Positions 14,106-22,328 of a stretch of DNA of 29,191 nucleotides are shown piece by piece. Both the position numbers and the translations under genes were made by a program. The stretch spans positions 1 to 29,191 of the forward strand of contig CAAEVC010000080.1 in assembly GCA_900759415.1 (NCBI GenBank). The letters run 5' to 3'. The notes below the pieces were generated by a model. That model saw nothing but the letters and a program-made list of their open reading frames with translations, was not told the origin of the DNA and ran no database searches. Each line of letters begins with the position of its first letter. Within the stretch, counting starts at the first letter, position 1. The stretch comes from an uncultured Dialister sp. (GTDB lineage: Bacteria > Bacillota > Negativicutes > Veillonellales > Dialisteraceae).

Positions 14106-15889
14106 TATTACAATCATTGGTTCATCTGTATGATGAACTCAGCCGGCAGGGAAAGGTTGCCAGAGCAGGGTGGGGGATTGCTAAAATATCTCATCGCTTG
14201 ATTATCAATGATTCAGGAAAACTGATGGGAGTAGTTTCTGCACGAAAGAAAGTAATTAGAGGGAAAAAAGAAAGAGAGATACCGAATGAAATGGTTGTGC
14301 CACTTCCAGTGAGTCGTTCATCCGGTGTTAAAGCTAATTTCCTCTTTGATTCTTCTAGCTATCTGCTTGGCGTAGATGATAAAGGGAAACCTGAAAGAAC
14401 CAGACAGTGCTTTGAAGCGGCAAAAGAATTACATCATCATCTCCTGGAACATTGCACGTCTCCGGAAGCCAGAGCCATTCTTGCATTCTTTGATTCCTGG
14501 GAGGTAGAAAATGCAAGAAACTATGAGGCAGTGGCAAACAATCTGGATGATATACTGGCTGGCTCCTTCTTCCTTTTTCAGGTTAATGGAACCGATGCCA
14601 CCGAGGTACCGGAAATAAGGGAAGTCTGGGAAGAATACTATAGAAAAGAGGCTACGCCTGTCGATGAATCTGACAGTGGTACATGTCTGGTGACCGGGAA
14701 AGAAAATCAGCCCATTATGGTCATTCATCCCAAAATCAAAGGTGTACGGGGAGCGCAATCCAGCGGGGCTGCATTGGTATCATTTAATGGTGATGCATTC
14801 TGTTCCTATGGCCATGATGGCGAACAGGGGAAAAATGCTCCAGTCAGTGTTGAGGCAGCTCAAGCTTATGGAACCGCATTGAATTATCTTCTCTCTGATG
14901 ATAAACATCACAAGGTTTGTGGAGATACTACCGTGGTTTACTGGGCTGAACATGGGGAAGATGCCTGTGCAGAGGTCTTTACTGGCATGATGGGAGACGA
15001 CAGCAGGATTGAAGACAAAGATCTGGATGACATTATTTCTCATATTAAACAGGGGAAATTGGTGGATCTGAAAGGAATCACCATAGATCCGGAAGAACCA
15101 TTTTATATATTGGGGCTTGCTCCCAGTGCAGCCAGAGTATCTGTGAGATTCTTTTTGAGGAATAGTTTTGGAAATGTGATAAAGTCATTGGCAGCTCATC
15201 ATGAACGTATGAAAATCTGCCATGCAGAATGGGAAAAGGATAGAATTCCTTTCTGGCAGATATTGAAAGCAACTGCAAATCCCCATTCAAAGGACGGAGC
15301 ATCTTCTCCACTCCTTGCGGGAAGGCTTATGGTGTCCTTATTTAATAACACCAGGTATCCAGAGGCGGTATATCAGAATATCATAAGGAGAATCTATTCA
15401 GACAGGGATGAGGATGATAAAGGAATCAAGAAAATCTCTTATGTAAAGGCAGCATTTATCAAAGCATCTCTTTTAAAAAATTACCAGAAAGATTGGGAGG
15501 GAAAAATTCAAATGGCAGTAAATGAAAATTGCAGGGATGTATCTTATGTTTTGGGTAGACTATTTGCGGTCCTAGAAAATATCCAGCAGGCGGCAAACCC
15601 AAATGTAAATACGACAATCAAGGACAGATATTTTAATTCTGCCTGTGCAACACCGGCTTCAGTATTTCCAGTGCTTCTGAAATTGACCAATGCCCATTTA
15701 GGGAAACTGGAGCAGCCAAGAGCCGTATTCTTTAAGAAAAAATTAGGTAATCTGCTGGATAAGATTGCTATGCCTGACACGGGAACACCGCTACCCCATC
15801 GATTGACATTAGATGAACAGGGAGCCTTTGTACTGGGATACTATCAGGAAACACAGGAACGTTTTGCAGGCAAGAAGGAGGACAAATAA
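14102..15889 (+). CDS. cas8c: Cas8c (Csd1), large subunit of type I-C Cascade
   Basis: 595 residues, normal for Csd1. Opening MILQSLVHLYDELSRQGKVARAGWG and the internal TCLVTGKENQPIMVIHPKIKGV block (about 197-218) match the family. Cas8c recognises the PAM and opens the target. The ATG overlaps the cas5c stop (ATGA). The C-terminal 125 residues are probably also made separately as Cas11c. Confidence 0.94.
   Translation: MILQSLVHLYDELSRQGKVARAGWGIAKISHRLIINDSGKLMGVVSARKKVIRGKKEREIPNEMVVPLPVSRSSGVKANFLFDSSSYLLGVDDKGKPERTRQCFEAAKELHHHLLEHCTSPEARAILAFFDSWEVENARNYEAVANNLDDILAGSFFLFQVNGTDATEVPEIREVWEEYYRKEATPVDESDSGTCLVTGKENQPIMVIHPKIKGVRGAQSSGAALVSFNGDAFCSYGHDGEQGKNAPVSVEAAQAYGTALNYLLSDDKHHKVCGDTTVVYWAEHGEDACAEVFTGMMGDDSRIEDKDLDDIISHIKQGKLVDLKGITIDPEEPFYILGLAPSAARVSVRFFLRNSFGNVIKSLAAHHERMKICHAEWEKDRIPFWQILKATANPHSKDGASSPLLAGRLMVSLFNNTRYPEAVYQNIIRRIYSDRDEDDKGIKKISYVKAAFIKASLLKNYQKDWEGKIQMAVNENCRDVSYVLGRLFAVLENIQQAANPNVNTTIKDRYFNSACATPASVFPVLLKLTNAHLGKLEQPRAVFFKKKLGNLLDKIAMPDTGTPLPHRLTLDEQGAFVLGYYQETQERFAGKKEDK
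15512..15889 (+). CDS. cas11c: Cas11c small subunit, internal in-frame start within cas8c
   Basis: An in-frame ATG at residue 471 of Cas8c (MAVNENCRDVSYVLGRLFAVLE) follows GGGAGGG with 10 bases between. Type I-C systems are known to make the small Cascade subunit by internal initiation in cas8c, and the helical segment around GRLFAVLE is the usual place. The product would be 125 residues and helical, lining the complex belly. The internal start is inferred from this precedent. Confidence 0.65.
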   Translation: MAVNENCRDVSYVLGRLFAVLENIQQAANPNVNTTIKDRYFNSACATPASVFPVLLKLTNAHLGKLEQPRAVFFKKKLGNLLDKIAMPDTGTPLPHRLTLDEQGAFVLGYYQETQERFAGKKEDK

Positions 15890-15890
15890 G

Positions 15891-16775
15891 ATGGCAGACG
15901 TAATTCACAACCGGTATGATTTTGTAGTACTTTTCGATGTAATCAATGGTAATCCCAATGGAGATCCAGATGCAGGCAATCTTCCGCGGGTAGATCCGGA
16001 AACCGGATTGGGAATCGTAACTGACGTATGTCTCAAAAGAAAAATCCGCAACTACGTAGAAGCAGCAAAAGAAAATGAAAAGGGCTATCGCATCTACATT
16101 AAAGAAGATGTGCCGCTGGAACAGAGTGATAAAGAGGCTCTGGAATATATCGGGGTATCGGATATAAAAGAAGTGAAGAAAAAAGATCCTGATGCAGATA
16201 AAAAAATTCGTGACTTCATGTGTTCGAATTTCTATGATATCCGTACATTCGGCGCTGTAATGACCACATTTGTTAAAGGAGCATTAAACTGCGGACAGGT
16301 TCGCGGACCGGTACAGATTGGATTTGCACGCAGCGTAGAACCTATCGCACCACAGGAAGTGACCATCACCAGAGTAGCCATCACAACGACCGAAGATGCT
16401 AAGAAAAAAGCTACAGAAATGGGAAGAAAATACATCGTTCCTTATGCTCTCTATCAGGCAGAAGGTTATGTATCTGCTAACCTGGCGAGAAAATCTACTG
16501 GATTCACCGAAGAAGATCTGGAACTTCTCTGGAAAGCCATCATCAATATGTTTGAAAATGACCATTCTGCAGCTCGGGGCAATATGGCTGTCAGAGAATT
16601 GGTAGTATTTAAACATGATAGTGAACTGGGCAATGCTCCATCTTATAAACTTTTTGAAAGGGTTCATGTTCAGAAAAAGGACGTCAACAAAGTTTCTCGC
16701 TCCTTTGATGACTATGAAGTCACTGTAAATGATGCAGAACTGCCCGCAGGAGTTACTTGCAAGCGTATGATCTGA
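15891..16775 (+). CDS. cas7c: Cas7c (Csd2), backbone subunit of type I-C Cascade
   Basis: 294 residues from the ATG at 15891 (MADVIHNRYDFVVLFDV), eight bases after AAGGAGG; the longer open frame from 15813 runs through cas8c and is rejected. The signature NGNPNGDPDAGNLPRVDPETG (about 19-39) is diagnostic of Csd2/Csh2-type Cas7. Several copies wrap the crRNA along its length. Starts one base after the cas8c stop and overlaps cas4. Confidence 0.95.
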   Translation: MADVIHNRYDFVVLFDVINGNPNGDPDAGNLPRVDPETGLGIVTDVCLKRKIRNYVEAAKENEKGYRIYIKEDVPLEQSDKEALEYIGVSDIKEVKKKDPDADKKIRDFMCSNFYDIRTFGAVMTTFVKGALNCGQVRGPVQIGFARSVEPIAPQEVTITRVAITTTEDAKKKATEMGRKYIVPYALYQAEGYVSANLARKSTGFTEEDLELLWKAIINMFENDHSAARGNMAVRELVVFKHDSELGNAPSYKLFERVHVQKKDVNKVSRSFDDYEVTVNDAELPAGVTCKRMI

Positions 16776-17443
16776 TGAGTTGGAGGGAAGAGGACTACCT
16801 CATGATCTCCGGCATACAGCACTTCATCTTCTGCCGTCGTCAATGGGCACTTATCCATATAGAACAGCAATGGAAAGATAATTATCTGACGGCAGAAGGG
16901 GAAGTGATGCACCAGAATGCACATAAAGATGATTTTATGGAAAAAAGGCCGGGAATCCTCATAACAAGGGGACTCCGGGTCGCTTCCTCTGCTCTGGGAA
17001 TGACGGGACAGTGCGATGTGGTGGAATTTCGTGATAATCCCGAAGGAGTGCCGATTTACGGACATCGGGGACTTTGGGATGTAATACCGATAGAGTATAA
17101 ACGGGGTAAGGATAAGGAGGACATTTCCGATATCAGCCAGCTCTGCTGTGAAGCTATGTGCCTTGAAGAAATGCTGGGCTGTGAAATTTCCTATGGATAT
17201 CTTTACTATCACAAAATCCGGCGAAGAAGGAAAGTGGAACTGGATCAGGGACTCCGGGACGGCGTGAGAAAGATTACGGAAGAAATGCATGAATACTTCC
17301 GGCGGGGATATACACCAAAAGTAAAACCTTCAAAAAAATGCCAGTCCTGCTCTATGAAAGAACTCTGTCTGCCTCGGCTTTGTAGAAATATTTCTGCAAA
17401 AGAATATCTGAAAAAGATACTGGACGGGGAGGATATAGAATGA
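16775..17443 (+). CDS. cas4: Cas4 adaptation nuclease
   Basis: 222 residues from ATG 16775, which overlaps the cas7c stop (TGATG), so it is translationally coupled. A TTG at 16757 behind AGGAG would add six residues and cannot be excluded. RecB-type nuclease residues are seen in QCDVVEF and IPIEYKRGK. The iron-sulphur cysteines are Cys20 (FCRRQW) and the C-terminal trio in CQSC...LCLPRLC. Cas4 trims prespacers and selects those with the correct PAM before Cas1-Cas2 insertion. Confidence 0.94.
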   Translation: MSWREEDYLMISGIQHFIFCRRQWALIHIEQQWKDNYLTAEGEVMHQNAHKDDFMEKRPGILITRGLRVASSALGMTGQCDVVEFRDNPEGVPIYGHRGLWDVIPIEYKRGKDKEDISDISQLCCEAMCLEEMLGCEISYGYLYYHKIRRRRKVELDQGLRDGVRKITEEMHEYFRRGYTPKVKPSKKCQSCSMKELCLPRLCRNISAKEYLKKILDGEDIE

Positions 17444-18471
17444 GGAAATTATTAAATACCCTTTTTGTTACATCGGAAGACTTGTATCTATCCCTTGAAA
17501 ATGGGAATATTCAAGCATGGAACGGCGGTGAAAAGGCAGGTCAGATTCCTCTGATTAATCTGGAAAATATTTTCTATTTCGGATATAAGGGGGCGAGCCC
17601 TGCACTCTTGGGGGAATGCGTGAAAAGACATATCGGTTTCTGCTTTCTTACACCGAATGGACGATTCCTTGCAAGGGCCAGTGGTCTTACTGTCGGTAAT
17701 ATCCTGCTGCATAAAGAGCAGTATCGGATATCAGATGATGAAGAGTTGAGCCTGATTCCAGCAAAATCTATTCTTATCGGTAAAATCCTGAACAGCCGTA
17801 ATCTGCTGATGAGAGCATGTCGGGATCATCCACTGTCTGTAGATAAAGAGCTCTTTCAAAGTCATATTAAGGATATGCTTTATGCAGCTCGTACGATAGA
17901 AGACGCTACCACTCTTGACGAGCTGAGAGGCATAGAAGGAAATGCTGCCCAGTCTTATTTCTCCCTCTTCGACTCTCTCATATTACAGGATAAGAAACAT
18001 TTTTACTTCCGGGGCAGGAATAAAAGACCGCCACTGGATGCTATGAATGCGCTCCTGTCGTTTACTTATACCCTGCTGGCTCATGATTGTGCCTCAGCAC
18101 TGGAAGCAGCAGGGCTGGAATCTTATGCTGGATTTCTTCACCGTGATCGGCCGGGGAGGCAGTCTCTCGCATTGGATCTCATGGAAGAATTCCGGAGTAT
18201 CTATGCAGACCGCTTTGTACTTACCTTAGTAAATAATCGAATCATAGGTAAGAAGCACTTCGATAAAAAAGAAGATGGGGCAGTGCTGATGAACAAAGAA
18301 GGAAGAAAAATCCTCTTGACTCATTGGCAGGAAAGAAAAAAAGAAATCATTACCCATCCGTTTCTTCAGGAAAAAATGGCATGGGGATTGATTCCCTATG
18401 TTCAGTCGCTGCTGCTTGCCAGGTATATAAGAAAAGATCTGGACGCATACCCGCCATTCGTATGGAAGTGA
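17440..18471 (+). CDS. cas1: Cas1 integrase
   Basis: 343 residues, subtype I-C length. Metal-binding residues: Glu166 (RGIEG), His234 (GFLHRDRPG) and the acidic cluster in LALDLMEEFR. The Cas1-Cas2 complex inserts new spacers at the leader end of the array. The start overlaps cas4 by four bases (ATGA) and has GGGGAGG upstream. Confidence 0.96.
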   Translation: MRKLLNTLFVTSEDLYLSLENGNIQAWNGGEKAGQIPLINLENIFYFGYKGASPALLGECVKRHIGFCFLTPNGRFLARASGLTVGNILLHKEQYRISDDEELSLIPAKSILIGKILNSRNLLMRACRDHPLSVDKELFQSHIKDMLYAARTIEDATTLDELRGIEGNAAQSYFSLFDSLILQDKKHFYFRGRNKRPPLDAMNALLSFTYTLLAHDCASALEAAGLESYAGFLHRDRPGRQSLALDLMEEFRSIYADRFVLTLVNNRIIGKKHFDKKEDGAVLMNKEGRKILLTHWQERKKEIITHPFLQEKMAWGLIPYVQSLLLARYIRKDLDAYPPFVWK

Positions 18472-18475
18472 TATT

Positions 18476-18766
18476 ATGCTTTTACTGATAACTTACGACG
18501 TAAACACCACTACCGCTGCTGGACGAAAGCGGTTAAGGAATGTTGCTAAATGCTGTATTGCTCATGGACAAAGAGTTCAAAATTCTGTCTTTGAGTGTCA
18601 GGTCGATGAAGCGCAGTCCGTCCTTTTAAAAGGAGAACTGAAAGAACTGATCGACGAAAAAAGTGACAGCATCCGATTCTATAATCTTGGAAATAATTAT
18701 CAGAAGAAGATTTTACATATTGGGTCAAAAAAAGGATATGACCCTAATGATACAATGATATGGTAA
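18476..18766 (+). CDS. cas2: Cas2, structural partner of Cas1
   Basis: 96 residues with the ferredoxin-like start MLLLITYDVNTTTAAGRKRL (Asp8) and RVQNSVFECQVDE, the standard Cas2 pattern. It bridges two Cas1 dimers. Last cas gene; the leader begins at its stop codon. Confidence 0.95.
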   Translation: MLLLITYDVNTTTAAGRKRLRNVAKCCIAHGQRVQNSVFECQVDEAQSVLLKGELKELIDEKSDSIRFYNLGNNYQKKILHIGSKKGYDPNDTMIW

Positions 18767-18889
18767 GGGCGAACCATAAGCGCCCATGGAGAAATTCAGC
18801 GAAATAACAGGGGAATATAACCCTGTAAAAACAGGTTCGCGGAACATCTCCGTTTGTATGCGATAAAGCCGAAAGGTTTTCATCGTACA
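18767..18889 (+). promoter_or_regulatory. CRISPR leader
   Basis: 123 bp between cas2 and the first repeat. It contains a long-range inverted repeat GCGAACC (18769-18775) / GGTTCGC (18834-18840), with an inner hairpin ACAGGG (18807-18812) / CCCTGT (18821-18826) and a short GGGCG/CGCCC. No clear -35/-10 pair was found, so the array may be transcribed by read-through from the cas operon. Confidence 0.7.
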
Positions 18890-20830
18890 GTCGCTCCCCG
18901 TGCGGGAGCGTGGATTGAAATTTGGCATAATGACTTTATCCGCGGCACAAGCGACGTCGCTCCCCGTGCGGGAGCGTGGATTGAAATGCTCTTTTCCGGC
19001 GGAAGAAGCCAGAGCTTTGGAGTCGCTCCCCGTGCGGGAGCGTGGATTGAAATTCCCCGTGAACAACAAATGGAGCCAGCCGGCGGTCGCTCCCCGTGCG
19101 GGAGCGTGGATTGAAATCTCAAGCGAAAGGGAAATGAAAGCATCACCACAGAGTCGCTCCCCGTGCGGGAGCGTGGATTGAAATCCCCTGATCTTATTAA
19201 TACGATTGACGATATTATGTCGCTCCCCGTGCGGGAGCGTGGATTGAAATCTCTGTGATGTGCGACCAGTACCGACGCAACAATGTCGCTCCCCGTGCGG
19301 GAGCGTGGATTGAAATTGCAAACCGATCTATGAAGCATGGCTTGCTGAAGTCGCTCCCCGTGCGGGAGCGTGGATTGAAATAGACATGCCTTTAATGTCC
19401 CTGTAGATGGTAGCGTCGCTCCCCGTGCGGGAGCGTGGATTGAAATTCGGAGCGAAGGAGAAAATAGCAAGGTTGTCTCTGGTCGCTCCCCGTGCGGGAG
19501 CGTGGATTGAAATTTCCACTCCGTCATCTGCGTATCCGATAATGTCGTCGCTCCCCGTGCGGGAGCGTGGATTGAAATTTTTAGAGTCAGGCACCCCCAT
19601 GATGGTGCCTTTGTCGCTCCCCGTGCGGGAGCGTGGATTGAAATCAATAGAAAAACGGATCCTGGAACTTGAAAATAGTCGCTCCCCGTGCGGGAGCGTG
19701 GATTGAAATTGAATACGCCACTAAAATCGGCGATGTAGAGACGTCGCTCCCCGTGCGGGAGCGTGGATTGAAATTTCGTACGGCTGACCAATGGCCGCCG
19801 CGATCTGTTGTCGCTCCCCGTGCGGGAGCGTGGATTGAAATCGCTCCCACTGCTTTGCTTCCGCCGCGCTCATTCCGTCGCTCCCCGTGCGGGAGCGTGG
19901 ATTGAAATAATACCTTGGATTCGTTCAGTTGCTTTTTGACGTCGCTCCCCGTGCGGGAGCGTGGATTGAAATATATGGCTGGCCGATAGCTGCCGCAATC
20001 TGTTTGGTCGCTCCCCGTGCGGGAGCGTGGATTGAAATATTTTATGGGATAGTGCGATAAATTTAGCGAAAAGGTCGCTCCCCGTGCGGGAGCGTGGATT
20101 GAAATCCGTTCTACTTTCAAATTTATTTTGACCCACATATAGTCGCTCCCCGTGCGGGAGCGTGGATTGAAATATCTCTCTACCGCGATTAACTCCAACT
20201 CGGTCATGTCGCTCCCCGTGCGGGAGCGTGGATTGAAATTGTATATCTATACATTTTATGAGATACTATCCCGTGGTCGCTCCCCGTGCGGGAGCGTGGA
20301 TTGAAATCTTTTGAATTCGATGTTCACGCCCTCATCTTCTGTCGCTCCCCGTGCGGGAGCGTGGATTGAAATAAAAAAAAGAAAGGAAGATGAAAAAATG
20401 GCGGAAGTCGCTCCCCGTGCGGGAGCGTGGATTGAAATTGCAATTAAGCGTTCTGAGCGCGGTATTGCGGCTGTCGCTCCCCGTGCGGGAGCGTGGATTG
20501 AAATCTGTCACTTGCCGGATCCGTGGCTAAAATCGGAATGTCGCTCCCCGTGCGGGAGCGTGGATTGAAATAATGATTCCTGGCAGCGCCGCCGCAAGGT
20601 TATTAGTCGCTCCCCGTGCGGGAGCGTGGATTGAAATAGATTTCGGGGTATATACCGTTCCGCTTTTTCGGGTCGCTCCCCGTGCGGGAGCGTGGATTGA
20701 AATAGACCAGAGGCACCGGCAGAGGCATTGTTCTCTGGTCGCTCCCCGTGCGGGAGCGTGGATTGAAATGCTCATTCTCCCCTCCTTGGCATCAGATTTT
20801 CTTTGTCGCTCCCCGTGCGGGAGCGTGGAT
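18890..20830 (+). CRISPR. Type I-C CRISPR array, 30 repeats and 29 spacers
   Basis: A 32-bp repeat beginning GTCGCTCCCCGTGCGGGAGC and ending GTGGATTGAAAT. Repeats 1-29 appear identical; spacers are 32-36 bp. The repeat folds as CGCTCCC-CGTGC-GGGAGCG (7-bp stem), so cleavage after the stem leaves the 11-nt handle TGGATTGAAAT. The leader lies upstream, next to cas2, so the newest spacers are at the low-coordinate end. The last repeat (from 20805) keeps 26 bases and then diverges. Many spacers stay open in one frame, as expected of phage coding DNA. None is an exact match to another part of the window by eye. Confidence 0.98.
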
Positions 20831-20831
20831 G

Positions 20832-20865
20832 TGCTGCTTGAAACGGGCAGCATATTTTTATTTTT
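20832..20865 (+). terminator. Terminator at the end of the CRISPR array
   Basis: TGCTGC (20832-20837), 9-nt loop, GCAGCA (20847-20852), then a T-rich run. The hairpin begins two bases after the degenerate last repeat stops matching. Confidence 0.6.
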
Positions 20866-20896
20866 CCAGCAGATGATTAATAAATGGAGAAAATAC

Positions 20897-20925
20897 TTGA
20901 CAGATTCGTTTTAGAAGTTTAAGAT
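20897..20925 (+). promoter_or_regulatory. trp operon promoter
   Basis: A perfect TTGACA (20897-20902), 17 bp and TAAGAT (20920-20925). Transcription would start near 20932, just before the T-box leader. Confidence 0.75.
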
Positions 20926-20931
20926 ATACAC

Positions 20932-21197
20932 AATTTAAGAACAAACCGTTGAGGCGGAGATAAAAATAGTTGTGCACTCACAGGGAGCCGGGGTATTGAG
21001 AAGCCGGCAGGACGCAGATTATTAAATGGACCGCTGAGGGCGCGGTGAACGGATTTCCCAGTAGCCTGCGACGTAGGGCATACGTCAGTTGCCGGAGATA
21101 TGTTGGTATCTCGCTAAGAGCAGAGGTCATACTCTGAAACAAGGTGGCACCGCGGAATATATCCGTCCTTGATTCTATATCAGGGACGGATTTTTTT
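20932..21197 (+). promoter_or_regulatory. Tryptophan T-box leader with terminator/antiterminator
   Basis: Stem I has the usual distal elements (ACAGGGAGCCGGGG...GAGAAGCCGGC, about 20979-21007) and a specifier TGG at 21027-21029 in TTAAATGGACCGC, reading Trp. The T-box block AACAAGGTGGCACCGCGG (21138-21155) presents TGGC to the uncharged tRNA end; the C fits the G discriminator base of tRNA-Trp. The terminator is ATCCGTCCTTGAT / ATCAGGGACGGAT with a 5-nt loop and seven T (21161-21197). Uncharged tRNA-Trp should stabilise the antiterminator and switch the trp genes on. Confidence 0.95.
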
Positions 21198-21219
21198 ATT
21201 ACCCGGAAAGGAGGACGTT

Positions 21220-21300
21220 ATGGATACTATCAGACGATGGCGGCGATTTTTCTATGTATGGTTTCAGATAACGTTTTTCTACAGGAGGGTAAGTCAATGA
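21220..21300 (+). CDS. 26-residue leader ORF with two Trp codons, coupled to trpD
   Basis: Starts MDTIRRWRRFF and ends FYRRVSQ. It has a near-perfect ribosome site (AAAGGAGG at 21207-21214, five bases before ATG). Its TGA shares two bases with the trpD ATG (ATGA), so the two should be coupled. Trp codons are at positions 7 and 14. It stands where trpE would be expected, straight after the T-box, so it may be the scar of a trpE-trpG deletion or a genuine leader peptide. It resembles no protein I recognise. Confidence 0.5.
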   Translation: MDTIRRWRRFFYVWFQITFFYRRVSQ

Positions 21301-22319
21301 TTAAGGAAGCTATTGAGAAGATTGTAAGAAAAGGGGACCTTACTTATAAGGAAGCCTTTGATGTGATGAATGAGATTATGAATGGGGAAACGACAGCTAC
21401 GCAGAACGCTGCATTTCTTGCAGCTCTTTCAACGAAGAGCACAAGGGCGGAGACGATTGATGAGATTTCCGGCAGTGCAGAGGCGATGAGAGCTCATGCG
21501 ACTCCTGTGCCTCATCCCGGGCTTAAGGTACTTGAAATCGTAGGGACCGGAGGCGACTGCTCCAATACATTCAATATTTCTACGACCGCTTCCTTTGTGG
21601 CAGCAGCCTGCGGGGCGAAGGTGGCAAAGCATGGCAACCGGGCGGCTTCTTCTAAATGCGGTACAGCAGATGTGCAGGAGGCGCTGGGAGTCAATATTCA
21701 TCAGGATCCAGAGAAAGCGCTCCGTATGCTGAAAGAGACAGGCATGTGTTTCCTCTTTGCCCAGGATTATCACAAGGCGATGAAATATGTGGGACCAATC
21801 AGAAAGGAACTGGGGTTCAGGACGGTATTTAATATCCTGGGACCGTTGACCAATCCGGCGCATCCTGATTATTTCCTCCTTGGGGTGTATGACGGCTGTC
21901 TGGTAGAACCGGTGGCCAAGGTTCTGGATAAACTGGGCGTTGCCAATGCGGTGGTGGTCCATGGGATGGATCATCTGGATGAGGTTTCTCCCAGCGCCCC
22001 TACTCTGGTCTGTGAATTGAAGAATGGATATTATCGAACTTTTGAAATCAAGCCAGAGGATTTCGGTATGGAAAGGGGCAGGAAGGAGGAACTGACTGGA
22101 GGAGATCCGGATGGGAATGCTGAAATCACAAAAGGTATTCTTACTGGAAAGATAAAAGGGACGAGAAGAAATGCTGTCCTTCTGAATGCCGGAATTGCTC
22201 TCTATGCTGCTCAAATTGCGGGGACTATGGAGGAAGGAATCAGGATGGCAGAAGAAGTCATCAATGACGGCAGGGCATATAAAGTGATGGAAGATTACAT
22301 TCGCTATTCTAATGAATAA
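21297..22319 (+). CDS. trpD: Anthranilate phosphoribosyltransferase
   Basis: 340 residues, normal length. Joins anthranilate to PRPP, giving phosphoribosyl-anthranilate. The PRPP loop GTGGD is at 83-87, followed by NISTTASFVAAACGAKVAKHGNRAASSKCGTAD, and the Mg-binding DEVSP follows near 223. I start it at ATG 21297, seven bases after AGGAGGG; the open frame extends to 21144 but that part is the T-box. First enzyme gene of the operon, nine bases before trpC. Confidence 0.96.
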   Translation: MIKEAIEKIVRKGDLTYKEAFDVMNEIMNGETTATQNAAFLAALSTKSTRAETIDEISGSAEAMRAHATPVPHPGLKVLEIVGTGGDCSNTFNISTTASFVAAACGAKVAKHGNRAASSKCGTADVQEALGVNIHQDPEKALRMLKETGMCFLFAQDYHKAMKYVGPIRKELGFRTVFNILGPLTNPAHPDYFLLGVYDGCLVEPVAKVLDKLGVANAVVVHGMDHLDEVSPSAPTLVCELKNGYYRTFEIKPEDFGMERGRKEELTGGDPDGNAEITKGILTGKIKGTRRNAVLLNAGIALYAAQIAGTMEEGIRMAEEVINDGRAYKVMEDYIRYSNE

Positions 22320-22328
22320 GGTGATCGT

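Noticed and set aside
19054..19061. Spacer 3 begins with TCCCCGTG, like part of the repeat
   Set aside because: Eight bases only, in a different register from the repeat; probably chance.
18725..20914. Many open frames across the CRISPR array, with repeated peptides such as SIHAPARGAT and FNPRSRTGSD
   Set aside because: They are translations of the CRISPR repeat, open only because the 32-bp repeat has no stops in several frames.
21144..21296. Extension of trpD into the T-box region
   Set aside because: It would translate the T-box and terminator, and a good ribosome site sits before ATG 21297.
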